From NCBI GenBank assembly GCA_014843695.1, contig CM026386.1, forward strand, positions 90,069,955-90,133,954: DNA of 64,000 nt, written 5' to 3'. Both the position numbers and the translations under genes were made by a program. Origin of the DNA: Archivesica marissinica (taxonomy: Eukaryota; Mollusca; Bivalvia; Venerida; Vesicomyidae). The notes under the pieces are model-generated. The model did not search any database. It saw only the letters and a list, made by a program, of their open reading frames with translations, and was not told the DNA's origin. Of the stretch, positions 50,631-61,975 are shown piece after piece (within the stretch, counting starts at the first letter, position 1; each line of letters opens with the position of its first letter).

Positions 50631-51750
50631 TAGTTAACGCTTTTTTAGTTATAATGTAATTAGTCTAGTTTTCAGCTAAAGTGGGCGAGACAAAAGGTTG
50701 CCTTTATGACACAGGTCCCAATGTCCATTTGTGAGACAGAATGGTTATATTACGACTATGTATCATTAACGATGTGCGTATTTCTTTGTGAAATGCTTTT
50801 TATTCTATCAAATGATAGGCAAACTATCAATATGAAAGAAAAATTGTTACATTATGTAATAACTAGACTAATTCATATTGCCTCAACACAAGACCATACA
50901 AAACAACACACAAAACAATTTGTGTAAATTAAATGGATCAAAAATAAAATCGTGACTAAACATTTCAAATTCATTCTTTACTGAAGGACTTACAGGGGAA
51001 AATGAAAGAAAATAAAATTGTGTTTGCTTGATACTTAATTTTACAAAGTTGCACTATGCACATTTCTTACAAGGTGTTGCAGATGCTCGGAGGTGTCATC
51101 ATTCAAATGTACATATATATGAACTGCATCAACAGATGATACAACAGTTTTGTTCAGATTTCTAGCAGTATATAGCTATATTAATTATTAATGTGGAAGT
51201 AACTTAACAAGGATCAGGTATATTAAGAATTATATTTCGTAGGTAATTTATAATGATGTAATGTTACCATCAAAAGCTCAAATATCCATGATGCTAAGTT
51301 ATCTCAAAAGCTCTATTTGTAATATGTTTTCATTTATACTGTATAAGAAAATACAGAAACATTTTAAAATGGAGCAGCGACAAATACCGGGGGCAGCACT
51401 ATCGATATTAGAAAAGGGCAAATATACCGTAGTACCAAATTGTCTGTAGATCAGTGAGAGGGCCAGTGAGGTCTCTCCTAATTAATAGAACGTTCATCTG
51501 TCCTAATCTCTAATTTGATGGCCAGTATGAATTGGGGCTGCGATTAAAGACCACTGTATATAAGTGTAATCTACATGACCAAGTGTGAAGATGTATGGTG
51601 TCAGGTGAGGTACAGACTGTTAGTTGCTAATTGTATTTCCATCTAATCAACCCGTAAATATAAATCAAACTCTTGTCAATCAAGCCGTATATTTGCATAT
51701 TTTCATTTGGAATAACATAAAATTAATCGACCGAACGATTATGGATTTCC
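50631..51750. other. Spacer, no gene seen
   Basis: AT-rich unique sequence. Short open frames of 60-73 codons have no recognisable features. Confidence 0.5.
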
Positions 51751-51756
51751 TATAGA

Positions 51757-52030
51757 AGTGTCAGTGGTCCAGCGGGTACCAAGTTCGGGACTGCGAATCC
51801 AGGGATCGCAGGTTCAATCCATCGTCTGACGGCAATAACATTAAGTCAGGTGGGACTCTAAACCGAGGTCTTGTGTTGGTGTGAAGCACCGTGCAGTTAA
51901 ATGAACTAGAGGAGGATAAACTGAAACTGGTATCTACCTGCATCAGTGTACTATCCTCACCACATCTAAACTTCTTTAGGAGGCGTCACTCTTATGGGAA
52001 ACCGGTAGCGACGATAAATAAATGTAAAAC
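51757..52030 (+). mobile_element. tRNA-derived SINE
   Basis: A box cagtggtccagcgggtacc and B box gcaggttcaatcc are spaced as in a tRNA, followed by a body (gtgaagcaccgtgcagttaa) and an ataaataaatgt tail. It lies just left of the start of duplication C. Confidence 0.75.
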
Positions 52031-52255
52031 ACACATTTTGAATTTCCTAAGCGGTCATTTGTTAAGCAGTAACACGAACTACGTCCATTTAAAGCACAGG
52101 GGCTTAAACTATACTCGTGGCTTCACTATGCTGAGGTATGTTATTTAAGCAGTTTTGTCACATTGTACCATCTTGTAGACAGATACATTAATTTAATCGA
52201 AAATACTCATACTTATTTTGAATGTTGGACATATTTTGGCTCTTTAGGTTAGTCA

Positions 52256-52335
52256 CTAATAGCAATAGCTCCGTTGGTCGAGTATAGGACTGCTAACACA
52301 ACACTAATGGGTGCAATCTCCAGCTACGGTGACAC
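52256..52335 (+). mobile_element. Degenerate tRNA-derived SINE-like element (C copy)
   Basis: Same element as at 2905, with tagctccgttggtcgagt, without the T-rich tail. Confidence 0.45.
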
Positions 52336-52570
52336 ACTAGTCCATCTTACATGTATCTTACCATACGTTTGATTGGGTGGGATACGAATTATCAGCACTA
52401 TATTTTATCGTTGTGGATTTGTTTTTGTCTTGCATCAAAGTGCGACGTACATGTAATATATGTCACTATAATTCCCAATACATGTCCTAAGATAGTTCAG
52501 CTGCCACTGACTACATGCTACTTTCATAAAGTGGATTCCGACTTAATTGCTAGATAAATAGTATACTTAC

Positions 52571-52628
52571 ATCTAACATTGAGTCGTACTTGAGGTGAGT
52601 TCTTGGTAGCTGCTCGGTCTGCATTGGT
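52571..52628 (-). pseudogene. Truncated 3' fragment of exon E2 with intact donor
   Basis: 58 bp matching the end of exon E2 (minus strand TNADRAATKNSPQVRLNVR) followed by the GATGTAAGTAT donor at 52570. The exon stops abruptly after ttggt at 52628, where recombinase sequence begins. Both Ig cysteine clusters and the acceptor are lost, so it cannot act as a normal exon. Left of it, the 40- and 48-bp arrays are collapsed to fragments (about 52375-52420). Confidence 0.85.
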
Positions 52629-53248
52629 TACCGATTTTGCTACCACAGCTTTCCCAGCTTGTAGACTGCTGTTCGTCAATACTCACCAGCCAATATGATA
52701 ACACTCTTTACAGGGCCATTATTTTGCTCGCTTTTCACGATTTCTTTAGGATAGGTGAACTATTACCATCAACAAAGTCATGCGTACCACATGTAGTGCA
52801 ATACCGTGACATACGTCTACCAACAGACGTCATCCATATTCGATTGCATCATCATAAAACACAGAAGAGCACAACCGCAGTGAATATGTACATTCCCGCT
52901 ACTAGGAGTCACCCATGCCCTCGTAAACATATCATCGCATACCTAAATACTCATGGGAACGATCCAGGACCACATTTCGTTGATTGCCGATCCCAATCCT
53001 TCAGGAAATTTCCCAAACAGGCAATTGAATTCCTAAACTTACCACCTACCCTTTATAAACCCCTTAGCTTCCGCATTGGTGCTTGCACACAGGCAATTAT
53101 GTCTGGGACTCCAGAGTCGGACGTCATGCGAATTGGCCGGTGGAAATCAAGAGCAGTGCGCAAATACACCCGAGTCCCTGTACTCACACCACATATCCCC
53201 CAGACACACCCAGTCGCACCAATACAGAATAAACACACAGTTGCCTAA
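52629..53248 (+). pseudogene. Tyrosine recombinase catalytic-domain fragment (Crypton/DIRS-type mobile element)
   Basis: An open frame of about 205 codons without an ATG near its start: the frame runs in from the breakpoint, so the N-terminal part is missing. Visible family motifs are FRIGELL (catalytic Arg I region), a basic HHHKTQK stretch in the position of the beta-hairpin Lys, SFRIGACTQAI (Arg II box), IGRWKS (box with Trp in the His/Trp position) and RKYTRV with the presumed nucleophile Tyr. In related eukaryotic recombinases the Arg II box reads HSFRIG; here the His is Leu, which should impair catalysis. No reverse transcriptase or RNase H accompanies it. The strand is opposite to the Ig exons. 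It sits at the junction where the partial cassette copy ends and the next begins. Assignment to Crypton or to a DIRS/Ngaro element is open. Confidence 0.82.
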
Positions 53249-53278
53249 CCTTAGCACAGTCAATTCACTTTCACACAG

Positions 53279-53400
53279 AACTTGGTAGCATGGGGTATGC
53301 TGCCATCGTCTACCATATATTGCACAGATCATGATGGCATTATGTATGCTAACACATTTTACTAGTTCTTGTGGAACTTGGTAGCATGGGGTATGTTGCC
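53279..53400. repeat. Direct repeat downstream of the recombinase
   Basis: gaacttggtagcatggggta occurs at 53279 and again at 53370, about 91 bp apart, with tgctgcc/tgttgcc following. It may be part of the mobile element's end structure, though no partner was found left of the recombinase. Confidence 0.65.
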
Positions 53401-53454
53401 AACATCTCCGCAAGCACATACGATACTTTACACTCTCGGACACATGAGGTATGT

Positions 53455-53610
53455 ATATTGCTGAGATAAAAAAACTACAACAACATATCAATGTATAATG
53501 CTGGGATATGAAAACTACCACAACATATCAATGTATATTGCTGAGAAACGAACACTACCACAACATATCAATGTATAATGTTGGGATAGGAACACTACCA
53601 CAACATATCA
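53455..53610. repeat. 40-bp minisatellite (C copy), about 4 copies
   Basis: Units with actaccacaacatatcaatg. Similarity to the cassette resumes here after the recombinase. Confidence 0.9.
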
Positions 53611-54100
53611 ATGTATAATGCTAAGGAATATCAGCAATATATTTTATGGTTGAGATCAATGTATAATGCTAAGGAATATGAGCAATATATTGTATGGTTG
53701 AGATCAATGTATAATGGTAAGGAATATGAGCAATATATTGTATGGTTGAGATCAATGTATAATGCTAAGGAATATGAGCAATATATTGTATGGTTGAGAT
53801 CAATGTATAATGCTAAGGAATATGAGCAATATATTTTATGGTTGAGATCAATGTATAATGCTAAGGAATATCAGCAATATATTTTATGGTTGAGATATAT
53901 GTATAATGCTAAGGAATATCAGCAATATATTGTATGGTTGAGATCAATGTATAATGCTAAGGAATATCAGCAATATATTATATGATTGAGATCAATGTAT
54001 AATGCTAAGGACTATCAGCAATATATTATATGGTTGAGATCTATGTATAATGCTAAGGAATATCAGCAATATAATTTATCGTTGAGATCTGTGTAGATTT
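53610..54100. repeat. 48-bp minisatellite (C copy), about 10 copies
   Basis: Same unit as in A and B, with a run of gagcaatat variants in the middle. The 124-codon plus-strand frame is an artefact of the 16-codon period. Confidence 0.94.
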
Positions 54101-54253
54101 GTTTTGTCTTGCATCAAAGTGCGACGTACATGTAATATAATATTATGTCACTATAATTCCCAATAATTTCATACGAAATTGTCAACTGCCACTTAATACT
54201 AATGCTACGTTCATGAAGTTCCAACTTAATTACTAGATAAATAGTATACTTAC

Positions 54254-54526
54254 ATCTAACATTGAGTCGTACTTGCGGTGAGTTATTGGTAACTGCTCGG
54301 TCTGCGTTGGTAGCAGTGCATGTGTAAGCACCGATATACGACGTGTCTATGATGCCCAATTGCAATGTGTCTGTATTGCTGACTGGAGTGGTCTGTCCCT
54401 GTTTTGTCCATTTGTATGTACATACAGGGTTGCAATCAGCATAACATTTTACAGTGGTTAATGTTGTAGCCTGGTCCACTATGTAGTTTGTGTTTGAAGG
54501 GGTTAGTGTAACAACATCTGGTCCAT
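54254..54526 (-). CDS. Ig-domain exon E2C (four-cysteine type)
   Basis: A 273-bp internal exon with phase-1 junctions, an ataatttag acceptor and an intact GATGTAAGTAT donor. DGPD is at the start, then Cys28/32/36, Trp40 and Cys70. Private changes against A and B are Thr25 (Asp in both), Pro34, Gln56 and Asn81 (Lys in both). With its donor intact it is the best preserved E2 copy. Downstream on the minus strand come the truncated E2 fragment and then the E1-type exon at 49145. Confidence 0.87.
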
Positions 54527-54529
54527 CTA

Positions 54530-54965
54530 AATTATAGTACATACTACATACAATCAATAATTACAGTTAATTAACAATAACAAATTCGTTGAATTGATAT
54601 ATCCTCTATATGTTCATTGTTTGAGAAGGAGGCATGTTTGGGAGTGGGGTTGGTTGGTTTAAAAAATATGTATGGCAAAACATACCGGTAAATTATATAT
54701 AACATAGAGCGACATACATAATGGTATGATCAAGTATGAACCAATCAGTAGCTTTATAAAGACATTTTCATTGTATTGTTTGTAAATGCAACGTAAAACT
54801 ACCATAAACATAATAAATAGCATTAAGACGGACAATGTTCAGCATTACATGGGTATACATCAACATCAAATTATCCACAAATCACAGCCAAGAGTCGGGA
54901 TACATATCTGTGCAATATATATATATATTAATGCTTAAAACACTAATGCCAAAACATATTCCAAT
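54530..54965. other. Intron between E3C and E2C, unique part
   Basis: AT-rich with a short (at)n run near 54920. Alignable to A and B in part. No exon seen. Confidence 0.6.
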
Positions 54966-54969
54966 ATCC

Positions 54970-55187
54970 GTCCAATACGATGCATGACCATACTTTGTAT
55001 GTACATAATACATTGATAGAATGATCTCCACTACTATATGATGTATGACAATACTTTGTACTTACATAATACATTGATACAATACTCTCCACTACTATCT
55101 GATGTATGACCATAATTTGTACTTACATAATACATTGATAGAATACTCTCCACTACTATATGATGTATGACCATACTTTGTACTTAC
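54970..55187. repeat. 61-bp exon/donor-derived minisatellite (C copy), about 4 copies
   Basis: Four units contiguous with exon E3C, all keeping a GTA[AC]-type donor on the minus strand except for scattered changes. Confidence 0.92.
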
Positions 55188-55493
55188 ATAATACATTGAT
55201 AGAATACTCTCCACTACTATCTGACGTGTAGCCATTTTTTACGACTTCTGTAGAAGTGCAGGTAAACTTCAAATCCTTGTCTATTTTTGCAACATTAGAG
55301 ACTACAAGTGTGTTTCCCGATAGCGAGTATCGTCCACTTGAAGTGACTGCAGAATTGTCCACGTTCCAGTTGTACGATCGACTCAGACTATGATTTGTTG
55401 GTACAGTAGTGGATCTACTTTCACATGTAAGTGTAGCATCATCTCCAACTGAGGGATCATTACTAGATTGAATGTTTGGCTGTGTCGGGATAC
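55188..55493 (-). CDS. Ig-domain exon E3C (C2-like)
   Basis: A 306-bp internal exon with phase-1 junctions and donor GTAAGTAC. Cys24, Trp43 and Cys79 are present. Residue 78 is Thr (FTC) where A and B have Ile, and residue 86 is Lys where they have Thr. Residue 27 is Arg (Thr in A and B). Otherwise it is nearly identical to the other E3 copies. Confidence 0.87.
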
Positions 55494-57900
55494 CTTCAAT
55501 AGATCGAATATTTAGAATGAGTGTTAATGTGAATGTTTGTTATTAATAACAATACTAACTAATGGTCATATGTAGTGTCTTATCAAATCAAGTTATTAAA
55601 TTAGATTGATTTATTAAACAGATACATTAATATATTTCCTTTATTTCAATCTAGAATCCAATGTTAATTTAAATTGAGTTCATGACCATGCTATTTTAGA
55701 GCCACGCCTTCTGTCAATGAGATACAGACACTTCGATACTACGGTACCTTGGCCCTGTTTTAATAGTATTTGATATATCGATAGTGCTGTCTCCAGCCAG
55801 CAGATGGATATACCTACCTGCCAGTGTGTATGTCATAGCCTTAAATTGGATCGCAATCATTACAATCGTTAATAAACCATCAATAAACGTTACAGGGAAA
55901 ATATTAAGTTGTTTTATTGTTTTTACCCCCACCCCCGAATATTATGTCCGTTCTGGCGTTCCATACTTAACGTATATCGTTTGCAACTTATGTAAAATGT
56001 AGTTATAAATGGTCATACTAACATTTTGCATGTGACATATTCTAACCAATCACTATTGTTGGTCACCTTCAGGTCAGCTTTGGAATAGATGATAAATCGC
56101 AATTTTGGGCGTATAATTATAATACATTGTTATGACTATATTGGATATATAGCCAGGTATGATTTATAAACTTCAGTCTATTTATTAGGTTGATATCGAA
56201 TTGATAGTCACCTGTAATTTTATGATTTTGAAATGTAAACTTGCTCATGTATGTTCACTAGATGCTACGCTCTAACACACCTGAATGTATTGTTTACATA
56301 TTTTGACAACTGTCATCTGTCAAACTCATAAGAATGTTATTTGTGCATTATGTGATTTGTTAAATTACTTTGTATGAAAATCAATGTATTTTCAGGAAAG
56401 GAAGTAAATAAACGTCATCATCCATTATAAATTATTGCGTCGAGTCTTCACTCAAACCCACCCCCTCGAGATCCATATACCCGTTAGATGGTGTACAAGT
56501 CAAGGCAGACAAGGGACCGGCGACATGTACACATATATAGGATGTTACATGAGTGGCGACCTCATATCATATTTCAGGAAATTATGAGATATGAAAAAAG
56601 ATAGATTTAGTCTTTGGATATTGATGCGAAATGTAACAGATTTTGCAAAATATTGACATCTTTGTCATAGTAAATATTGGCGAAAATCACACCATTATTT
56701 TGCGGGTAAGAATTGTTAGTGAGGCAAAGTGGCCGAGATAAGCACAGGGTATTCATTAAGCTCGCATATTGACATGCACGTGCGACATTAATGGCCACAT
56801 ATAATTATAGAAATGGTCGAATATCGGAATAAACCAAGTTTTCACAAAATATATATTGTGATCACATTTGAACACGATTCAATTGAAAGATAAAATCCGA
56901 ACGCTCTTTATAAGGCAAATGCTACATGCACAAGGAAAAATACGCTTGTGAAAAGCTACTAGATACCTGAATATCGACTCACACGTAGTAGACTTTCACT
57001 AACAAATGCATAGTGCCAGCTGTATTTCAAGGATTTAGATTTCACAATGTTAAATGTCCAGACATAATATTTCATTATACAGCTGAAAAATGGCTCCACC
57101 TATCGGACAATCAGTCTAGAATTTAAATGATTACTCATCATGACAAGTTGGTGAGTGGATTATTGAATCCCTAGCTAGATATGTAACTAACTTACCATCA
57201 AATTAATACGGGTAATCTAAGTGTCACCATATATGTCCGTGCTATTTATCATGAATCAAGACCCAACTGTAGCTGTCACCCTGACCATTTATCCACTGAC
57301 TCAAACTCAATAGGAGTCTTCTACTGTAAACCACCAACATGCTAACAAAGGTTGACCACTATTTGAGTTAATGGAACGGACACGCGTGTAATGTTTAATG
57401 GAGGTCAATGTCAACTACCATTGTGTCGACGTGCACCCTATACAGATTTTAAAGGTTCAAGTTTCTCCATTGAAAATAAATATAGCTTTCATTAGACGTA
57501 CATTGCCAATACAAGTTGTTACGGTGGCAAACCATAGTATCATGCTGTGTATCCTTTAATGAACAATTGTTTCGAATTATGATTATTTTTAAGCTTCTAT
57601 TAAAGGAATATTTATCATTAGAATGACATTTACCTAAACATATGTCAGGATCTACAACAATGCTATCAAAGGAGGGTACCCTATAATGATTAATTGTTTC
57701 AAGTTCTAGGAGTTCTAAACATTCAATAAAGTAATCCGGAAACCATTAACACAGACAAATAATCGATCAGATAAACGGAAATCATCGATCCATAAGCAAG
57801 TATTTTATAATCCGGATAGAAACTGTGTATGCATTATGAGTTATGACAGATTATGCGAACACACACATGTCTGAGATACCCAGTATGTCATGTGAAACAA
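55494..57900. other. Intron between E4C and E3C
   Basis: Longer than in A and B because of a private stretch of about 700 bp (about 55830-56520). No domain is seen in its open frames. The rest aligns with the other cassettes. Confidence 0.55.
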
Positions 57901-57904
57901 TGTA

Positions 57905-58552
57905 AATGTTTTATATTTTACTTATTCAATATATACAAAGTATAGCATTTATCAGTAATGAATGATGGTATATTTTACTTATTTAATATTTACAAAGTAG
58001 AGCATTTATCAGTAGTTAAGGATTGTATATTTTACTTACCTAATATATACAAAGTAGAGAATTTATCAGTAGTTAAGGATTGTATATTTTACTTACCCAA
58101 TATATATAAAGTAGAGCATTTATCAGTAGTTAAGGATTGTATATTTTACTTACCCAATATATACAAAGTAGAGCATTTATCGGTAGTTAAGGATTGTATA
58201 TTTTACTTATTCAATATATACAAAGTAGAGCATTTAGCAGTAGTTAAGGGTGGTATATTTTACTTACCAATTATATGCAAAGTAGAGCATTTATCAGTAG
58301 TTAAGGATTGTATATTTTACTTACCCAATATATATAAAGTAGAGCATTTATCAGTAATTAAGGATGGTATAGTTTACTTACCCAATATATACAAAGTAGA
58401 GCATTTATCAGTAGTTAAGGATGGTATATTTTACATACCCAATATATACAAAGTAGAGCATTTATCAGTAGTTAAGGATTGTATATTTTACTTACCCAAT
58501 ATATACAAATTAGAGCATTTATCAGTAATGAAGGATTGTATATTTTACCTAC
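57905..58552. repeat. 57-bp exon/donor-derived minisatellite (C copy), about 12 copies
   Basis: More diverged units than in A (lines with ttattcaat, ttacccaat); contiguous with exon E4C. The donors read GTAAGT or GGTAAGT in most units, and some (ttcaat) have lost the AGGT core. Confidence 0.93.
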
Positions 58553-58888
58553 CTAATATATACAAAGTAGAGCATTTATCAGTAATGAAGGCTGATACTG
58601 AATGTTGCAGCCTATAAACACCAGCATCCGTTGTCTGTAAATTGTTAGTTTGTATAGTAAAGTTTCCAGTGGCAGCATTTCCAATGAATGCTGAGTTTAA
58701 ATACTGCTGAGTTTGTTCTAATACTCCATCATAAAATGAACCTTTATAGAGGTTAGATCCATTGTAAGCTGTTACATAATATACAATGCTTCCTGATTCT
58801 GTTATGGTGGACTGAAAGGCAAGCACTGCCCTACTGCCAGGTCTGGCATAAACACGTGCAACATCTTGAGGACACGGCCAACAATATA
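58553..58888 (-). CDS. V-set-like Ig exon E4C lacking the canonical cysteines
   Basis: A 336-bp internal exon with phase-1 junctions, acceptor gctatatttcag and donor AG|GTAGGTAA (GTAAGT in A and B). It is the most diverged E4: VYCWPCPQDV at the start, STITESGSIVYY in the loop after AVLAFQ, KGSF for TAAF, LEQTQQ for LESTRQ, and AFIGNAATGNF. DAGVYRLQ is conserved with Leu in the F-strand Cys position. The minus-strand frame is open without a stop from this exon upstream through the whole 20-bp array to 59714. Confidence 0.86.
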
Positions 58889-58924
58889 CTGAAATATAGC
58901 ACAATTTGAAAATAGAGCCATCTC

Positions 58925-59755
58925 CAATAACACTATATGGCTGGGAATAACACAATATGGCTGGGAATAACACAATATTGCTGGGAATAACACAATATGG
59001 CTTGGAATAACACAATATGGCTGGGAATAACACAATATGTCTGGGAATAACACAATATGGCTTGGAATAACACAATATGGCTGGGAATAACACAATGTGG
59101 CTGGGAATAACACAATATGGCTGGGAATAACACAATATGGCTGGGAATAACACAATATTGCTGGGAATAACACAATATGGCTGGGAATAACACAATATCT
59201 CTGGGAATAACACAATATGGCTGGGAATAACACAATATTGCTGGGAATAACACAATATTGCTGGGAATAACACAATATGTCTGGGAATAACACAATATGG
59301 CTTGGAATAACACCATATTGCTTGGAATAACACAATATGGCTGGGAATAACACAACATGGCTGGAAATAACACAATATGGCTGGGAATAAACAATATGGC
59401 TGGAATAACACAATATGGCTGGGAATAACACAATATGGCTTGAATAACACAATATGGCTGGTAATAACACAATATTGCTGGGAATAACACAATATGGCTT
59501 GGAATAACACAATATGGCTGGGAATAACACAATATGGCTGAGAATAACACAATATGGCTTGGAATAACACAACGTGGCTGGGAATAACACAATATGGCTG
59601 AGAATAACACAATATTGCTGGGAATAACACAATATGGCTTGGAATAACACAACGTGGCTGGGAATAACACAATATGGCTGAGAATAACAGAACATGTTCT
59701 GGGAATAATACCATATGGCTGGGAATAACACAACATGTTCTGGGAATAACACTAC
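58925..59755. repeat. 20-bp minisatellite upstream of E4C, about 41 copies
   Basis: Unit ggctgggaataacacaatat. On the minus strand it reads ttattcccagcc, an acceptor-like motif repeated every 20 bp directly 5' of exon E4C. All three minus-strand frames are open over most of the array, one of them in frame with E4C. A and B have only about 5 units. Confidence 0.96.
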
Positions 59756-59940
59756 AGGGATTGGCCCAAAATACAATAAACTATTCACTTAGATTCAGGA
59801 TAAATATAGCAATTAGTCCAAACAGACGCCCACACATTGAGGCAAGAACATTTTATAGATAAAACCGACTCAATGTTGTTCGTTGTGATGTACGGGTAGA
59901 ACCACAGACCGACAGGAAAGTTTCCTCAATTGAAAAATGT
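59756..59940. other. Spacer upstream of E4C
   Basis: Shared with B; A lacks part of it. It holds the remnant of the conserved stretch seen at 14872 and 31378. Confidence 0.5.
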
Positions 59941-59944
59941 CGAC

Positions 59945-60090
59945 ACTCCCAGTTGTAATAACATTAAATTAATCGCTCTCGATACCTCATTCATGATGGA
60001 ATTCATCGCCATACGGGAGATATATGAGGCAAAATAGAATTTAAATACTGGGTGCGAACTCCGGGCCTCTCACACCAGAAGACTTCCCCA
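59945..60090 (-). mobile_element. tRNA-derived SINE, minus strand (C copy, shortened)
   Basis: Same insertion as 15080 and 31590. The head is truncated after the ggagttcgcaccc region. Confidence 0.65.
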
Positions 60091-61150
60091 TATTGTTTTA
60101 TAGAACATGATGCGACACAATACATGCACACTCAGCAACATTCATAATCGGTCACCTTGTTTTTTTTATAATAATTATTTGGACCAATTAATAATCATAC
60201 AATATTAATATTTATTCCAGATTATTATACTGCATAACGATCGGTAATAATATGTAATAAATAGCATTAATATTATATTGTTATTAGTTTTCTCCAACTA
60301 TTGTAAACAGGTGACCGATTAGGAATTGTGTTGAGTGTATACTACTCTCATATCATTTTCAATATGATTTGCCTATGGTCACAGGATTAATGACATTTTC
60401 ATTTCAACAGCTACATGTATACATGTATGTGTATATCGTTACGCTATGAGTATGTGTCAGATATAAACGTTGACGGAATAATATCCTACAATCGACATTC
60501 CGTAAGCCAGTCGGATATATTCCTCACACGAAATAATGCTGCAACAGTGCGCTGAAAGTGATTGATATAGAATTCTTGTTTATATCAGATTATCAAGTAT
60601 ATGATGGATCGATCCCCGTTTAAATACTAACACATATTCATATTCAGATTCAGATTATTATATCAATTGTATTTTTGTATATATAGTGTCAACATGTATG
60701 ACAACACAATAGTTTGATGTGATATGTACGTAGATCCCATGTCAATATTAAGAAATGGTTGTAGCAACATATTAGATACCATGAGTTCTTGACAGGGATT
60801 CACAGGACGACGTGATATGTTAATTCGGATAATAATTATGTGATTTTCCCCCCGATAATTGATTAGTTCTCTGTGGGTGCGAAGCACCATAATGGCGATT
60901 ACTAAGTTGGTGTGCATATCTTAGAGGTATAAACTATTACACTGGGATGAAGTGTTGCACGATTGCATTATGTTGCAATGACCACATTGCTTTATAGATA
61001 TTAAGCAATTGTATACGTATTTTGCAGCATTACTTGAATAATCTCTGTTGATTATTAACATATTCATATTTATTTTATGACATAAGCTCACATTTCACAC
61101 ATTTATGATATGAGATAACACAATGTAGGGGGAGCGGAAATGCTAATTTA
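60091..61150. other. AT-rich spacer, no gene seen
   Basis: Alignable to A 15250-17020 with large deletions (near 60655) and some private sequence near 60390-60520. The minus-strand frame at 60663-60917 is not conserved in A. Confidence 0.55.
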
Positions 61151-61154
61151 AGTG

Positions 61155-61230
61155 TCCTTGGCCGAGGTCAACATCATCGTGGTTATAGTAGGGTTCGAAC
61201 GCACGGTCCCTTGGTTACTTGGCGGACAAA
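61155..61230 (-). mobile_element. tRNA-like SINE head, minus strand (C copy)
   Basis: The reverse complement has gtgcgttcgaaccctac as B box; same locus as 17030. Confidence 0.5.
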
Positions 61231-61338
61231 GTATCCATTTCCATATATAAGTATATGTAAATTATGTGACCCCACTTTGGGGTCAAATATGACCACAGGA
61301 GCACAATGTCATCTCAATGGCTGCATTCTTTGCACACT

Positions 61339-61585
61339 GTGTAAGTCGTGATAGCGCAGTGGATATGCGTTCGCTTCAGGTGCGAAAGGTCCGGAGTTCG
61401 AGCCCCACCGGAGCCGTTACGATTGTGCCCTTAGGCAAGGCATTTAAATTCCACGTTGCCTCTTCTCTCTCCCTCGTGGCGATGGATTCCATCAGGAATG
61501 AGGGCGCGAGAGTGATTTATATAAGTTGAAATAACTTGTTTCGCAATCGAGCTAAAATAAATTTGTATAAACTAATGGCTGCATT
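61339..61585 (+). mobile_element. tRNA-derived SINE, near-complete, C only
   Basis: Head gtcgtgatagcgcagtggat, B box ggagttcgagcccca, central tgcccttaggcaaggcattt and a body with gtggcgatggattccatcag, ending in a caatcgagctaaaataaat tail. It is absent from the same place in A and B. It is the best reference copy of the family at 15080. Flanking aatggctgcatt (61317) and aatggctgcatt (61574) look like target-site duplications of about 12 bp, which would put the full insertion at about 61317-61585. Confidence 0.85.
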
Positions 61586-61900
61586 ACGCTAATCCAGAAT
61601 CTGAACAAGGTTAAATAAATAAGAATTAAATTGTTCGTAAAATTTAAATTGTGAATTGTAGCCCGACCCGCCCCGGTACCTCACAACAAGTGAGTTCCCC
61701 AACTACATACATATACTACACAATAACCGTAGATCCACCCAACAACATCAAATAACCCGGGTCGGCAATGTATCTTAGAATTGAATAATGATGAACAATC
61801 CAACTCAGCTTTCAAACTCTACATCTTTAATGCATTCGTTAAATACATAATTTCCAATGAGATCGTAATGCATATCTTTTTTTTACATGAGTGGTGATTT
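61586..61900. other. Spacer, no gene seen
   Basis: Partly private to C (61600-61765), then aligned to A and B. No gene. Confidence 0.5.
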
Positions 61901-61907
61901 CATATCA

Positions 61908-61975
61908 TATTTTATGAAACTCGTTTTGGAATTTTGCTATAAGCGAGTCTTTTAGAAACGAGTTTCATAAAATAC
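61908..61975. mobile_element. Foldback element (C copy)
   Basis: Arms tattttatgaaactcgttt and aaacgagtttcataaaata, both perfect, as in A. Confidence 0.68.
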
